Below, in pieces: positions 1 through 9,510 of a DNA stretch of 64,000 bases (position 1 is the first letter of the stretch; each line of letters begins with the position of its first letter). The notes beneath the pieces are model-generated. The model did no database searches, had not been told where the DNA came from, and saw only the letters and a list, made by a program, of their open reading frames with translations. The stretch spans positions 1 through 64,000 of the forward strand of contig CACVCF010000179.1 of assembly GCA_902729415.1 (NCBI GenBank), written 5' to 3'. This DNA is from Terasakiella magnetica. Its GTDB lineage: Bacteria; Pseudomonadota; Alphaproteobacteria; Rhodospirillales; Magnetospirillaceae. The translations under genes and the position numbers were made by a program.

Positions 1-10
1 GCGCAGCGGA

Positions 11-59
11 GGAGCCCAGGGCACGGATGTGCCCGCCCGGCGTCTGAGGGCTGAAATAT
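11..59. repeat. Short dispersed hairpin repeat, copy A
   Basis: This stretch matches 6265-6318 closely: both carry a CCCAGGG-type start, a GC hairpin, the shared block GCCCGCCCGGCGT, then TGAGGG and an A/T-rich end. The hairpin here is GGGCAC-GGAT-GTGCCC; in the other copy the paired bases differ but pairing is kept. The copy ends at the start codon of the 680-residue membrane protein and supplies its GAGGG ribosome-binding site. An upstream reading frame may run through it to a TGA at 59-61. Confidence 0.55.
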
Positions 60-2100
60 GACCCAGACGATTTTATTTTCGCCGCTGATTTCCTGGCCGT
101 TTCTGGCGGTTCTGGCCGTGCTGGCGCTGGCGGTGGGGGGGCTGGCCCTGGTGCGGCGCGCGCGGGGGGGCTGGGCGCGGCTGCTGGTGTTGGCGGTGTT
201 GCTGGCGGCGCTGGCCAATCCCAAGATGGTGAGTGAAAACCGCAAGCCGTTGGATGACGTTGCCCTGGTGGTGGTGGACCGGACCCTGTCCCAGACCATC
301 GGCGAGCGCCCGGCCCAGACCGAGGCGGCTTTGGCCGAACTGCGCCACCGGCTGGCGGCACAGCCCCAACTGGAGGTGCGGGTCGAGCCGGTGGGCGACG
401 AGCCCGGCCACGACAGCGGCACCCGCCTGTTCGCGGCGGTGGAGCGGGCCTTGGCCGACATTCCCCGCCGCCGTCTGTCGGCGGTGTTTCTGATTACCGA
501 CGGCCGCGTCCACGATATTCCCGCTGATCAGGGGCGGGCGCTGGGGGCGCCGGTCCACACTTTGCTGACCGGCAGGCCAGGTGAGCGCGATCGTCGCATC
601 GTCTTGGGGCAAAGTCCCGGGTTCGGGCTGGTGGGGCGCACCGCCACCTTTGCCTTCCGGGTGGAGGATGAGGGGGGCCGCGGCGAGGCGGCGGTGGATA
701 TCCGCCTGGACGGCCAGCCCTTCGGGCGTATTTCGGTGCCGCTTAACCGCGATGCCACCTTGGAGGTGCCCATCCACCACGCCGGGCCGAATGTGGTCGA
801 GCTGGACGCCGAGCCCGGCCCGGAAGAACTGTCCCTGTTGAACAACCGCACCGCCGTGTCGCTATCGGGGGTGCGCGACCGGCTGAAGGTTCTGCTGATC
901 TCGGGCGAGCCCCATCCCGGCGGGCGGACTTGGCGCAATCTGCTCAAAGCCGATCCGGCGGTGGATCTGGTTCATTTCACCATTTTGCGCCCACCGGAAA
1001 AGGATGATCCCACCCCCATCCGCGAAATGTCGCTGATCACCTTTCCGGTGCGCGAGCTGTTCGAGGACCGGCTGGGCGATTTCGATCTGGTGATCTTTGA
1101 CCGCTATCGCCGCCGCGGCGTCCTGACCGGCCCCTATTACGCCAATATCGCCCAATATGTGCGCAAGGGCGGTGCCCTGCTGCTGGCGGCGGGGCCGGAA
1201 TTCGCCGAGGCGGGCGGAATCGCCGATACCGCCGTGGGCGATATCCTCCCTGCCTTGCCCACCGGCAGCGTGGTGCCGCAGGCCTTTCAGCCGATTGTGA
1301 CCGCCATGGGCCACCGTCATCCGGTTACCGCCAGCCTGCCGGGTGGCGCCAATTGGGGGCGCTGGATGCGCCAGATCGAGGTCCGCTCCCACGGTGGCAT
1401 CCCCATCATGACGGGTCTCGGTGAACGGCCGCTGGTGCTGCTGGACCGGGTGGGCGAGGGCCGCGTCGCCATGGTGCTGTCCGATACGGTGTGGCTGTGG
1501 GCGCGGGGGTGGGAGGGCGGCGGTCCCCACGGCGAGGTGCTCAAGCGTCTGGCCCACTGGCTGATGAAAGAGCCTGATCTGGAGGAAAACGCCCTGACCG
1601 CCGACTGGGAGGGGGGGACCCTGACCGTCACCCGGCGCAGCCTGGAGCCCGGCGCTAAGACGGTGACCGTGACCCACCCCGACGGAACCGAGACCCCGCT
1701 CTCCCTCCAAGATCAGGGCGATGGCCGCGCCACCGGGCGCCTGGCCGCCGCCGCTCCCGGATTGTGGCGGGCGGGCGATGCCGCCGGGCTGGTGGCCCTG
1801 GCCGCGTCGGTCAGCGCCAACCCGCTGGAGATGGCGGCGCTGACCGCCACGCCCGACCGCCTGTCCTCGGTTGCCGCCGCCACCGGGGGCGGTCTGGTCT
1901 GGCTGGCGCAAGGTGCGGTCCCGGATCTCCGGCGGGTGGGGGCGGGGGGCGGCGCCCATGGCAAAGGCTGGCTTGGCCTGCGGGAACGGGGCGACTACAC
2001 CGTGACGGGCGTTCATGAGACTCCCCTGCTTCCGGCCATACTTTTGTTGGTGTTGGGACTGGGCGGGGTGTTGCTTGCATGGCGAAAAGAGGCCAACTGA
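58..2100 (+). CDS. Large membrane protein with von Willebrand A-like region
   Basis: This 680-residue protein has two N-terminal membrane segments (about residues 8-30 and 37-55), a long soluble region and one C-terminal membrane segment (about 655-675). The soluble part starts with a VVVDRT-type motif and has FLITDGR near residue 147, as in von Willebrand A-type folds. The middle (about 280-500) resembles the glutamine-amidotransferase-like domain of alphaproteobacterial proteins encoded beside MoxR, DUF58 and DUF4159 genes. Those neighbours would lie left of the window, so the context is not visible. The ATG has GAGGG eight bases upstream. A TGA at 59-61 in another frame could be the end of an upstream gene overlapping as ATGA. 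A role in envelope-stress or MoxR-type assembly is inferred only from family resemblance. Confidence 0.75.
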   Translation: MTQTILFSPLISWPFLAVLAVLALAVGGLALVRRARGGWARLLVLAVLLAALANPKMVSENRKPLDDVALVVVDRTLSQTIGERPAQTEAALAELRHRLAAQPQLEVRVEPVGDEPGHDSGTRLFAAVERALADIPRRRLSAVFLITDGRVHDIPADQGRALGAPVHTLLTGRPGERDRRIVLGQSPGFGLVGRTATFAFRVEDEGGRGEAAVDIRLDGQPFGRISVPLNRDATLEVPIHHAGPNVVELDAEPGPEELSLLNNRTAVSLSGVRDRLKVLLISGEPHPGGRTWRNLLKADPAVDLVHFTILRPPEKDDPTPIREMSLITFPVRELFEDRLGDFDLVIFDRYRRRGVLTGPYYANIAQYVRKGGALLLAAGPEFAEAGGIADTAVGDILPALPTGSVVPQAFQPIVTAMGHRHPVTASLPGGANWGRWMRQIEVRSHGGIPIMTGLGERPLVLLDRVGEGRVAMVLSDTVWLWARGWEGGGPHGEVLKRLAHWLMKEPDLEENALTADWEGGTLTVTRRSLEPGAKTVTVTHPDGTETPLSLQDQGDGRATGRLAAAAPGLWRAGDAAGLVALAASVSANPLEMAALTATPDRLSSVAAATGGGLVWLAQGAVPDLRRVGAGGGAHGKGWLGLRERGDYTVTGVHETPLLPAILLLVLGLGGVLLAWRKEAN

Positions 2101-2253
2101 GACGATTTGCTGCGCTGCATCGGTAGATTCGATTTGGAATATCGGCTTTATCGATGTAAGGAGTTCTTACCTATAGGTTAACGTCGGTCCTTCTGGATAC
2201 ACTGGCCGCGCCCAAGAGCAGGTCATCCGAAGCGAGTGAGGGGACGGAGATCA

Positions 2254-3459
2254 GTGACGGACGAGCGATCGATTCCGGCTTCAAGCAAGCGGGCTAAGGC
2301 ATGGCGCCGTGCGGTCTCGTGGGTGATTCCCGAGTGGCAGGTGTTCATCCGCCGTCCCGACGGCACGGCCCAGCACTTCATCTTTACCCGCAAGCGGCAA
2401 GTGATGCTTTTGGCCGTTTTGGCGGTGATCACGATCTGGGCTGGCGTGGTCTCGACCTTGCTCGGCCGTCAGCCCGAAGAACTGGCGGTCAAGGAGCGCC
2501 ATCTGGATGAGATGATGGCCACCACCCGCGCATCGCAGCAGCGTCTGGCCGCCTCGCAGAAGATGGTCGCCGATATCGCCCGCGAAGTGGACATGGTTCA
2601 TTCCAATATCCAGCTTCTGGCCGAATCCAGCGCCTCCCTGGCCAAGGATCATGCTCCCGCTAAGACCGCGGCGGTGATCCGGTCCCGTGGCCGTGCGGGC
2701 GTCGAGCAGGGCGTGGGTGACGACGGTCCGGCCATGACCGACGAGGCCCGCATGGTGCGCGAGCAGGTGCGCCGCCTGGAGACCTCGCTGGACCGCCTCA
2801 AGACCGCCTATGGTCAGGCGTTGCAAAACACCAATGCCGTGGCCGCCTCGCGCATTACCGACGCCGAACGTTCGCTGTCGCGGCTGGGCCTCGATACCGA
2901 GCGCCTGATTGACCGCTTCCGCCCCGATGGCGGCAAGGGCGGTCCTTTCGTTCCCTTCACCTCGGTGACCGCCGATAGCGGGCTGTCCAATCTGCTGGAT
3001 CGCCTTGACCGCTGGAGCGGCATCAAGACCGCTATGCAGAAGATGCCGCTGGGCGAGCCGCTGCATCAGGAATACGAGCTCAATTCCGGCTTTGGCACCC
3101 GCAACGATCCCTTGAACCGCCGCACCGGCATGCATGAAGGCATCGATCTGGGCGCGCCCTTCGGCAGCCCTGTCTATGCCACCGGCGAAGGTGTGGTGGA
3201 GTTCGCCGGTCCCTGGGACCGCTATGGCCTGACCATCGACATCAATCACGGCAATGGCGTCTCCACCCGCTATGCCCACCTGTCGCGGATCAAGATCAAG
3301 GAAGGCCAGCGGGTGACGCGGAACACCGTCATCGGTCTGCTGGGCAATTCCGGCCGGTCCACCGGCGCCCACCTTCATTACGAGGTGCGGTTGTCAGATA
3401 CGCCGCGCGACCCCATCAAATTCATCGCCGCAGGTACAAATGCTCCCAAAATTTGGTAA
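2254..3459 (+). CDS. Membrane-anchored M23 (LytM) peptidase
   Basis: This is a 401-residue peptidoglycan endopeptidase candidate. It has a short cytoplasmic tail, one membrane segment (about residues 50-70), a long heptad-rich coiled coil in two parts (about 75-200), and a C-terminal M23 domain from about 285. The zinc-site motifs are intact: GMHEGIDLG (HxxxD) and HLHYEVR (HxH). I chose GTG at 2254 because GGAGA lies just upstream; an in-frame GTG at 2236 has a poorer site. The last codons overlap the bactofilin start by 20 bases, so the two are translationally coupled. Anchored M23 peptidase plus bactofilin is a known pairing in cell-shape control (Csd1/CcmA in Helicobacter, LmdC/BacA in Hyphomonas), and this pair probably acts likewise. 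Confidence 0.88.
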   Translation: MTDERSIPASSKRAKAWRRAVSWVIPEWQVFIRRPDGTAQHFIFTRKRQVMLLAVLAVITIWAGVVSTLLGRQPEELAVKERHLDEMMATTRASQQRLAASQKMVADIAREVDMVHSNIQLLAESSASLAKDHAPAKTAAVIRSRGRAGVEQGVGDDGPAMTDEARMVREQVRRLETSLDRLKTAYGQALQNTNAVAASRITDAERSLSRLGLDTERLIDRFRPDGGKGGPFVPFTSVTADSGLSNLLDRLDRWSGIKTAMQKMPLGEPLHQEYELNSGFGTRNDPLNRRTGMHEGIDLGAPFGSPVYATGEGVVEFAGPWDRYGLTIDINHGNGVSTRYAHLSRIKIKEGQRVTRNTVIGLLGNSGRSTGAHLHYEVRLSDTPRDPIKFIAAGTNAPKIW

Positions 3460-3922
3460 GGCGGTTTCCGCCGCGGTCCATTCCTCGCGCTCGAACCATG
3501 CCGGTCTGCCGCTCTCGGTGATCGGCGCCGACGTGCGCATCGTCGGCAACATCTATACCCAAGGCGAGATGCAGATTGATGGGCAGGTGGAAGGCGACAT
3601 CACCTGCCAGCGCCTGTTGGTGGGCGAGGGCGGCCGCATCACCGGCGAAGTCACCGCCGAGACCGTTCAGGTCCACGGCGCACTGACCGGCAAGATCAGC
3701 GCCTCTGCCGTGACCATCGCCCGCTCCGCCAACGTGGTCGGTGATGTCATTCAGGACAGCCTGGAGATCGAGGCCGGCGCGTCCATGGAAGGCCGGCTGA
3801 TCCGCAAGACCGCCACGCCCAAGGCGCTGGAGCATAAGGGTAACGGCGCAGCCGAGCCCGCGGTCCAGATCGCCGCGCCCCAGCCCCCCGATATCAATCA
3901 GGACGCGGCCGGTACCGCCTGA
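3440..3922 (+). CDS. Bactofilin (cytoskeletal polymer)
   Basis: This 160-residue protein has the bactofilin fold: a short polar N-terminus, a core of regular beta-helix turns (about residues 22-125) with repeated I-D-G-x-V-x-G-D-I type units, and a proline-rich charged tail. Bactofilins self-assemble without nucleotide into membrane-associated filaments that place envelope enzymes. The gene overlaps the end of the M23 peptidase gene and is one base from the CorA gene, so the three are probably one transcript. Bactofilins usually bind the cytoplasmic tail of the partner peptidase; that interaction is inferred from gene fusion and order, not from a visible binding motif. Confidence 0.93.
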   Translation: MLPKFGKAVSAAVHSSRSNHAGLPLSVIGADVRIVGNIYTQGEMQIDGQVEGDITCQRLLVGEGGRITGEVTAETVQVHGALTGKISASAVTIARSANVVGDVIQDSLEIEAGASMEGRLIRKTATPKALEHKGNGAAEPAVQIAAPQPPDINQDAAGTA

Positions 3923-3923
3923 C

Positions 3924-4901
3924 ATGATCGGGGTCTATCTGCCTAACGATGCGGGGATGGTGACCGGGGGCGCCGAAGCCGTTTCGGCGTCCGCGTTGTG
4001 GGTGGATCTGGTCAATCCCTCGCCGGATGAAATCCTGGCGGTTGAAACCGCAACCGGCACCGCCATTCCTGCCCGCGACAGCATGGAGGAGATCGAGGCC
4101 TCCAGCCGCATGATCCGGCGCAAGGGCTCTTTGGTGATGACGGTGCCCATCCTTACTGGCTCGACCGGAGGGTCGCCGCGCAACAGCGCCGTCACCTTCA
4201 TTCTCTCATCCCATCGGCTGGTCACGGTGCGCTACGACACCCCGCGCGCCTTCGATTCCTACATCGCGGACCTGCACAGCCTTGCCCATCAGCCTACTTC
4301 GCCGGGTGAAATCCTGCTGGGGGTGGTCGAAGCCATTATCGACCGCATCGCCGACCTGCTGGAAGAGCTGGGGCGCGAGCTGGACGCGGCTTCGCACCGC
4401 ATTTTTCATCAACCGTCGCAGCAGCGCCGCCACCACCGTGCCAGCTCGCGCGAGCTGGAGGCTCTGTTGCGCACCATTGGCCGCGACGGCGATTTGTCGG
4501 GCCGCGCGCGCGAGACCCTGCTGGGCTTGCGGCGCATGGCCGCCTTTTTACCCCATACCGACGACGCTTTGGGGGTCAGCGGCGCCCACGACCGGGTGGA
4601 GACCATCGGCCACGATCTGCAATCTCTGTCGGAATACGTGGACTTCCTCGGCAGTAAGACCAATTTTCTGTTGGACGCCACCTTGGGCGTGATCAATATC
4701 CAGCAGAATCAAGTCATCAAGCTGTTCACCATCATGTCGGTGCTGTTCCTGCCGCCCACCCTGGTGGCCAGTTGGTACGGGATGAATTTCAAAGCCATTC
4801 CCGAACTGCAATGGGATTACGGCTATCCCTATGCCATCGCCCTGGCGGTTCTGGCGGCGGCGTTGCCCTATTGGATCTTCAAGCGCAAGGGCTGGATGTA
4901 G
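3924..4901 (+). CDS. corA: CorA-family magnesium/cobalt transporter
   Basis: This is a 325-residue member of the CorA metal ion transporter family, with the usual large cytoplasmic funnel (about residues 1-260) and two C-terminal membrane helices. The signature YGMN sits at the end of the first helix (about residue 285), followed by a short periplasmic loop and the second helix ending in KRKGWM. A basic stretch near residue 155 (SQQRRHHRASSRE) is an unusual insertion in the coiled region. The start codon lies one base after the bactofilin stop, suggesting coupling. The ion could be magnesium, cobalt, nickel or zinc; the acidic YGMN loop does not decide it. Confidence 0.9.
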   Translation: MIGVYLPNDAGMVTGGAEAVSASALWVDLVNPSPDEILAVETATGTAIPARDSMEEIEASSRMIRRKGSLVMTVPILTGSTGGSPRNSAVTFILSSHRLVTVRYDTPRAFDSYIADLHSLAHQPTSPGEILLGVVEAIIDRIADLLEELGRELDAASHRIFHQPSQQRRHHRASSRELEALLRTIGRDGDLSGRARETLLGLRRMAAFLPHTDDALGVSGAHDRVETIGHDLQSLSEYVDFLGSKTNFLLDATLGVINIQQNQVIKLFTIMSVLFLPPTLVASWYGMNFKAIPELQWDYGYPYAIALAVLAAALPYWIFKRKGWM

Positions 4902-4907
4902 CGGGTC

Positions 4908-6266
4908 ATGGCCGCCCCCCCAATCACCGGTATCGAGACCCAGGCCCAAAGCCTTTTTGCTGCCGGAGCGCAAGCCTGGGAGGCGGGACGGCCCGAGATG
5001 GCGGCTCAGGCCTTCGCCAAGGCGGCACTGCTGCTGCCCCATTGGGCGGCGGCCCATGCCAATCTGGGAGCGGCCTTGCGGCGTCTCAACCGGCCCGAGG
5101 CGGCCATCGTCTCCTATCGCCGCGCCCTTGTTTTCGGTGATGAGGCGTCGACCCGCTCCAATCTGGGTAATGCGCTGCGGGATGCCGGACACTTGGCCGA
5201 GGCCGAGGTCGAACTGCGCCGGGCGGTGGCGATGGTGCCCGGTAATGTGGGGTATGCCTACAACCTCGCCTTACTGCTGCGTGACCGCCGCTCTCACCGC
5301 GAGGCTGTCTCCTTGCTGGAGCGGGTGGCGCAAGTTTCCCCCGATAACCCGGAATTCCAGTGGGATCTGGCGTTGAGTCATCTGACCCTGGGCGAGTACC
5401 AGACCGGCTTTGCGGGGTATGAGTCCCGGCTTGGCCTTGCCCGCAATCCGCCCCGGTCCTTTCTGGGGCCGCGCTGGGACGGTGGCGATCCCGCCGGAAA
5501 GACTTTGTTCCTAACGAGTGAGCAGGGCTTTGGTGACGCCCTGCAATTCGCCCGCTATGTGCCGCTGCTGGCCCGGCTGGGTGCGCGGATCGTGCTGGAA
5601 TGCCTGACCGAACTGATGGATCTGTTTGCCACCTTGCCCGGCGTTATCACCATCGTCGAGAAAGGCGGGCCGCCGCCGCCCTATGATGCCTGGGCGCCCA
5701 TGGCCAGCCTGCCTCACCTCATGGGCACCACGTTCCAGAGCATTCCGGCCAATGTTCCCTATATCCAGGCCCCGCCCCGCCCGCATCTGTCGCTGACCCG
5801 TCCGCCGAATACCAAGCTGGCGGTAGGGCTGGTCTGGGCGGGCAAGACCACGCCGCGCGACCGCTCGTGGCCGCTGACAGAGCTGTTGCCTCTGATGGAG
5901 GACCCGCGCGCGGCCTTCTACAGCTTCCAACTGGGGCCGCGTGCCGCTGATCTGGCGCAATGCGGTGTCGATGGCCTGGTGCGCGATGCCGCGCCGGTGC
6001 TGAAAAGCTTCGCCGACAGTGCCGCTCTCATGAGCCAGATGGATCTGATCATCACCATCGATACCTCAACCGCCCATCTGGCGGGGGCCTTGGGCTGTCC
6101 GGTCTGGGTATTGTTGCGCTATGTCTCGGACTGGCGCTGGCAGGACGAGCCCGCGGATTCGCCTTGGTACCCCACCATGCGGCTGTTCCGTCAGACCACT
6201 CCCCTCGACTTCAAGACTCCTGTAGCCGAAATGGTCCTGGCCCTGGCCGAGCGGCTGCGAGGATAG
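4908..6266 (+). CDS. TPR protein with glycosyltransferase-like C-terminus
   Basis: The 452-residue protein starts with four or more tetratricopeptide repeats (about residues 10-180; units such as [19 protein letters not shown]). The C-terminal half (about 200-450) resembles the GT9/GT41-like nucleotide-sugar fold, with [32 protein letters not shown] and the [19 protein letters not shown] block. Such proteins are common in Rhodospirillales and often modify surface glycans or proteins, but no acceptor can be read here. It starts six bases after the CorA stop and ends inside the B copy of the short hairpin repeat, so it is probably the last gene of the M23-bactofilin-CorA run. The enzymatic role is inferred. 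Confidence 0.8.
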   Translation: MAAPPITGIETQAQSLFAAGAQAWEAGRPEMAAQAFAKAALLLPHWAAAHANLGAALRRLNRPEAAIVSYRRALVFGDEASTRSNLGNALRDAGHLAEAEVELRRAVAMVPGNVGYAYNLALLLRDRRSHREAVSLLERVAQVSPDNPEFQWDLALSHLTLGEYQTGFAGYESRLGLARNPPRSFLGPRWDGGDPAGKTLFLTSEQGFGDALQFARYVPLLARLGARIVLECLTELMDLFATLPGVITIVEKGGPPPPYDAWAPMASLPHLMGTTFQSIPANVPYIQAPPRPHLSLTRPPNTKLAVGLVWAGKTTPRDRSWPLTELLPLMEDPRAAFYSFQLGPRAADLAQCGVDGLVRDAAPVLKSFADSAALMSQMDLIITIDTSTAHLAGALGCPVWVLLRYVSDWRWQDEPADSPWYPTMRLFRQTTPLDFKTPVAEMVLALAERLRG

Positions 6267-6318
6267 CCCAGGGGGGGGCGGGACGCGCCCGCCCGGCGTT
6301 TGAGGGGCTGAGAATATT
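6265..6318. repeat. Short dispersed hairpin repeat, copy B
   Basis: This is the second copy of the element at 11-59. It begins at the stop codon of the TPR gene and contains GGGCGGG-ACGCG-CCCGCCC, a perfect inverted repeat, followed by the shared GGCGT(C/T)TGAGGGG and an A/T-rich end. The paired bases differ from copy A while pairing is kept. It lies 64 bases before dapD and could also terminate or process the upstream transcript. Confidence 0.55.
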
Positions 6319-6382
6319 GACTCCCCCGAGGCGGGGAGTATGTTCATCCCCCCATTCCGACCGTTTCAGCAGGACCAGATCC

Positions 6383-7225
6383 ATGAGCTTTGCCGCACTC
6401 GAAAAGACCATCGAAGCCGCCTGGGAGGCGCGCGACGGCATCAATCTCCAGACCAAGGGCGAGGTCCGCGACGCCGTCGAGGCAACGCTGGACGCGCTTG
6501 ATGGGGGCCGCTTGCGGGTGGCCGAGAAGAAGGACGGCGCCTGGGTGGTCAATCAGTGGGCCAAGAAGGCGGTACTGCTGTCTTTCCGCCTCAACGACAT
6601 GCAGGTGATGGATGGCGGCCCCAATGGCTCGGCCTGGTTCGACAAAGTGCCGCTGAAGTTCGAAGGCTGGGACGATGCCCGCTTCCGGACCGCCGGGTTC
6701 CGCGCCCTGCCGGGCTGCATCGTGCGGCGTTCGGCCTATATCGCGCCGGGCGCGGTGCTGCTGCCCAGTTTCGTCAATCTGGGTGCCTATGTGGATTCCG
6801 GCACCATGGTCGATACCTGGGCCACCGTCGGTTCGTGCGCCCAGATCGGTAAGAATGTCCATATCTCGGGCGGCGCCGGGATCGGCGGCGTACTGGAGCC
6901 CTTGCAGGCCGGCCCCGTGATTATCGAGGACAATTGCTTCATCGGTGCGCGGGCCGAGGTGGCCGAGGGCGTTATTGTCGAGACCGGTGCGGTGCTGTCC
7001 ATGGGTGTCTATATCGGCGCCTCGACCAAGATCGTTGACCGCGAGACCGGCGAGATCCACATGGGTCGCGTCCCCGCCTATTCGGTGGTGGTGTCGGGCA
7101 CCATGCCGGGCAAGCCCTTCCCCGACGGCACTCCCGGTCCGGGGCTTTATTGCGCCGTCATCGTCAAGAAGGTGGATGAAAAGACCCGCTCTAAGGTTTC
7201 CATCAACGAGTTGTTGCGCGACTGA
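6383..7225 (+). CDS. dapD: Tetrahydrodipicolinate N-succinyltransferase
   Basis: DapD (280 residues) transfers succinyl from succinyl-CoA to tetrahydrodipicolinate in the lysine/diaminopimelate pathway. The N-terminal helical domain is followed by left-handed beta-helix hexapeptide repeats (about residues 105-230), with the family motif [20 protein letters not shown] and the [14 protein letters not shown] block. The length is typical. I placed the start at ATG 6383 with AGGA eight bases before it; the reading frame is open further upstream, but that extension is the shadow of the TPR gene. The stop overlaps the dapE start as TGATG, so the two are coupled. The product feeds peptidoglycan and lysine synthesis. 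Confidence 0.97.
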   Translation: MSFAALEKTIEAAWEARDGINLQTKGEVRDAVEATLDALDGGRLRVAEKKDGAWVVNQWAKKAVLLSFRLNDMQVMDGGPNGSAWFDKVPLKFEGWDDARFRTAGFRALPGCIVRRSAYIAPGAVLLPSFVNLGAYVDSGTMVDTWATVGSCAQIGKNVHISGGAGIGGVLEPLQAGPVIIEDNCFIGARAEVAEGVIVETGAVLSMGVYIGASTKIVDRETGEIHMGRVPAYSVVVSGTMPGKPFPDGTPGPGLYCAVIVKKVDEKTRSKVSINELLRD

Positions 7226-8364
7226 TGTCCCTTAGCGATCCAGTCGTTCTCGCCCAGGCGCTGATCCGCTGCCCCAGCATCACCCCCGAGGATGCCGGAG
7301 CCATGGACGTGCTTGCCGAGGCGTTGGGACGCCTGGGCTTTACCTGCCACCATATCGCCTCGGCCACCGGCGGGCCATCCATCCGGAACCTCTATGCCCG
7401 CTTAGGGCGTGAGGAGCCAAATTTCTGCTTCGCCGGGCATACCGACGTGGTGCCGGTGGGCAAGGGTTGGACGACGGAGCCTTTCGCGGGCGACGTCATC
7501 GACGGGAAGCTGTTCGGGCGCGGTGCCGCCGATATGAAGGGCGGCATCGCCTGCTTCGTGGCGGCGGTGGCGCGCTTTCTCGCCAAGGGCAGTCCCAAGG
7601 GTTCGATCTCGCTGCTGATCACCGGCGACGAGGAAGGCCCGGCGGTTGACGGCACGGTCAAGGTGCTGGATTGGCTGGCGGCCAGGGCCGAGACCTTGTC
7701 GGCCTGCATCGTCGGCGAACCCACCAATCCCCGCTTTCTGGGCGAGATGATGAAGATCGGACGGCGCGGCAGCCTCAATTGCCGCCTGACCGTATTCGGA
7801 ACCCAGGGCCATTCCGCCTATCCCCATCTGGCCGATAATCCCATCCCACGTCTGCTGGAGATCTTGCGGCGGCTGACGGAACAGCCGCTGGACGAGGGCA
7901 ACGCCCATTTCCAGGCTTCGACCCTGGCGCTGACCACGGTGGATGTGGGCAATCTTGCCACCAACGTCATTCCCGCCGAGGCCCGCGCCGGGTTCAATAT
8001 CCGCTTCAACGACCTGCATAGCGGCGCGTCGCTGGAGCGTTGGGTTCGGGATACGGTCGCCTTGGTCGGGGGGGATGTAGAGGTGACGGTTGAAATCTCT
8101 GGCGAGTCCTTTCTGACCCAGCCTGGGTCGCTGTCCGACGGCCTTGCCCAGGCCGTGACGGCGGTGACCGGCCACATTCCCGAACTGTCGACCACGGGCG
8201 GCACCTCGGACGCCCGCTTCATCAAGAATTACTGCCCGGTGGTGGAATTCGGTCTGGTGGGCCAGAGCATGCATAAATCCGATGAGCATGTCAGAGTGGC
8301 CGATATGGAAGCTCTGACTGAAATCTATCTCCATGTCCTTGACGCCATGGTCGGGCCGTCATGA
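7225..8364 (+). CDS. dapE: Succinyl-diaminopimelate desuccinylase
   Basis: DapE (379 residues) is the dinuclear zinc M20 hydrolase that removes succinate from N-succinyl-L,L-diaminopimelate. Metal and catalytic residues are visible: H72 in GHTDVVP, D103 in GAADMKGG, E136/E137 in GDEEGPA, and a C-terminal His in the MHKSDEHV motif. The lid/dimerization domain (about residues 180-290) carries [15 protein letters not shown]. It directly follows dapD with a TGATG overlap. The downstream membrane-protein gene overlaps its stop as ATGA, so the three probably form one operon. Confidence 0.97.
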   Translation: MSLSDPVVLAQALIRCPSITPEDAGAMDVLAEALGRLGFTCHHIASATGGPSIRNLYARLGREEPNFCFAGHTDVVPVGKGWTTEPFAGDVIDGKLFGRGAADMKGGIACFVAAVARFLAKGSPKGSISLLITGDEEGPAVDGTVKVLDWLAARAETLSACIVGEPTNPRFLGEMMKIGRRGSLNCRLTVFGTQGHSAYPHLADNPIPRLLEILRRLTEQPLDEGNAHFQASTLALTTVDVGNLATNVIPAEARAGFNIRFNDLHSGASLERWVRDTVALVGGDVEVTVEISGESFLTQPGSLSDGLAQAVTAVTGHIPELSTTGGTSDARFIKNYCPVVEFGLVGQSMHKSDEHVRVADMEALTEIYLHVLDAMVGPS

Positions 8365-8915
8365 TCTCGGCCAGCGAGATCGTCGGTGGAGTGTATGGCG
8401 CGTGGCGTCTTGCCCGCCGCGACCCCGCCGGGCTGATCTGGTTTGATGCCTCGCCGGAAGGGGCTGTGCGCTCATTCTGGGGACCGGCTTTGGTTCTGCC
8501 GGCTTATCTGGTGCTGCAAACCCTTGGTGGCGCCTTCGAGCACGACGTCGCCGTGTCGCTGCTGGTGGAACTGATCGCCTTTGTGATTGGCGTTGTCGCC
8601 TTCCCTCTGGCTGTCTTTCACATTGCCCAGGGGGTGGGGCGCTCGCATCGCTATCTGCGCTATGTGGTGGCCTATAACTGGTCCGGGGTGGTGCAGATGG
8701 CGGTGTTGCTGCCTATCGCCCTGCTGGCGCATCTGTTTCCCACCAGCCCTCTGAGCGCCATCAAGGTGGGAGTCAGCATTGTGTTGCTGGTCTATCAAGG
8801 CTATGTCGCCCATGTGGCGTTGGAGGTCAATCCGGCCAGTTCCGCCCTGCTGGTGGCGCTTGACCTGCTCTTGGGCGCCCTGATCCAGACGACCGCAGAC
8901 GGTCTGGCCGGCTGA
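8361..8915 (+). CDS. Conserved small membrane protein, unknown function
   Basis: The 184-residue product is very hydrophobic, with about five predicted membrane segments (near residues 40-56, 62-85, 103-125, 130-150 and 158-180) and an amphipathic N-terminus. No catalytic motif is visible, and I do not recognise the family beyond a loose likeness to Yip1-type membrane proteins. It overlaps dapE by four bases (ATGA) and is therefore probably cotranslated with it, but nothing ties it to lysine synthesis. The gene ends just before a convergent stem-loop shared with the acetyltransferase gene. Confidence 0.75.
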   Translation: MISASEIVGGVYGAWRLARRDPAGLIWFDASPEGAVRSFWGPALVLPAYLVLQTLGGAFEHDVAVSLLVELIAFVIGVVAFPLAVFHIAQGVGRSHRYLRYVVAYNWSGVVQMAVLLPIALLAHLFPTSPLSAIKVGVSIVLLVYQGYVAHVALEVNPASSALLVALDLLLGALIQTTADGLAG

Positions 8916-8930
8916 CAAAAGGCGGTGGGG

Positions 8931-8962
8931 CTCTTAGCGTGTGGCGTAGGCCGCGTTAAGAG
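8931..8962. terminator. Stem-loop between convergent genes
   Basis: CTCTTA at 8931-8936 pairs with TAAGAG at 8957-8962, with extra GCG/CGC pairing inside. It sits between the end of the dapE-operon membrane gene and the stop codon of the GNAT gene. There is no clear U-tract, so it is a candidate bidirectional terminator only. Confidence 0.4.
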
Positions 8963-9510
8963 GTTTGGTCGGCTGGCCGCCAGACCATTTCCCGGCGACC
9001 AGCCCCGTCGAAAAGCGGGCAAAAGCCCAGACGCAGATAAAGGCGTTCGGCGGAATTGCCGATGACAACGCTGAGAGCGAGACGGCAGCCTTGGGCCGCA
9101 GCATTCTCCTGGACAGCGCGGATCAGGGCGGTTCCGATCGCCTTGCCCTGCGCGGCGGGCAGCAGTGAAATATCAATGATCCGGATTTCGTCGGCCGCTT
9201 GGCCGAGGTAAAGTCGCCCAGCCCGCTGGCGCTGAACCAGAACGATATGACGGGCGGCGGCGGGATGAACCCGGCGGTAATGGCTGTCCTGGGCTTGAAA
9301 CTGATCGGCCAGAAACTGGCGGCAGGTCAGGGCAGGCCAACCGGATGCCGCCATTTCCTCGGCGCGAGTCGTGGCATAGAGCCGATGGAGAAAGGCCGTG
9401 TCGGTGGGCCATTCCTGCCGCAAGGCGATCCGTCGAGCGGCGGGGCCGACCGCCCCCCGGACCCAGGGGGCGGCCGCCGCCACGTCAGTACTGACGCGGC
9501 ATTCGCTCAT
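8956..9510 (-). CDS. GNAT-family N-acetyltransferase
   Basis: This 184-residue protein has an N-terminal arm followed by a GNAT fold (about residues 25-175). The acetyl-CoA loop reads LLPAAQGKAIGTALIRAV (Q/R-x-x-G-x-G/A form, with A replacing one Gly), preceded by the IIDISL strand and followed by LSVVIGNSAERLYLRLGF. It overlaps the third tail-collar gene by four bases (ATGA) and ends its leftward operon. The acetylated substrate is unknown. The tight linkage to tail-collar proteins suggests that it modifies them or a related product, but this is inference. Confidence 0.85.
   Translation of the reverse strand: MSECRVSTDVAAAAPWVRGAVGPAARRIALRQEWPTDTAFLHRLYATTRAEEMAASGWPALTCRQFLADQFQAQDSHYRRVHPAAARHIVLVQRQRAGRLYLGQAADEIRIIDISLLPAAQGKAIGTALIRAVQENAAAQGCRLALSVVIGNSAERLYLRLGFCPLFDGAGRREMVWRPADQTS

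Noticed and set aside
1-61. 3' end of an upstream gene overlapping ATGA with the first CDS
   Set aside because: All three frames end within 61 bases and none shows a recognisable C-terminus, so the frame cannot be chosen.
5960-6382. N-terminal extension of DapD
   Set aside because: The frame is open but overlaps the TPR gene and has no DapD homology; ATG 6383 has a ribosome site and gives the normal length.
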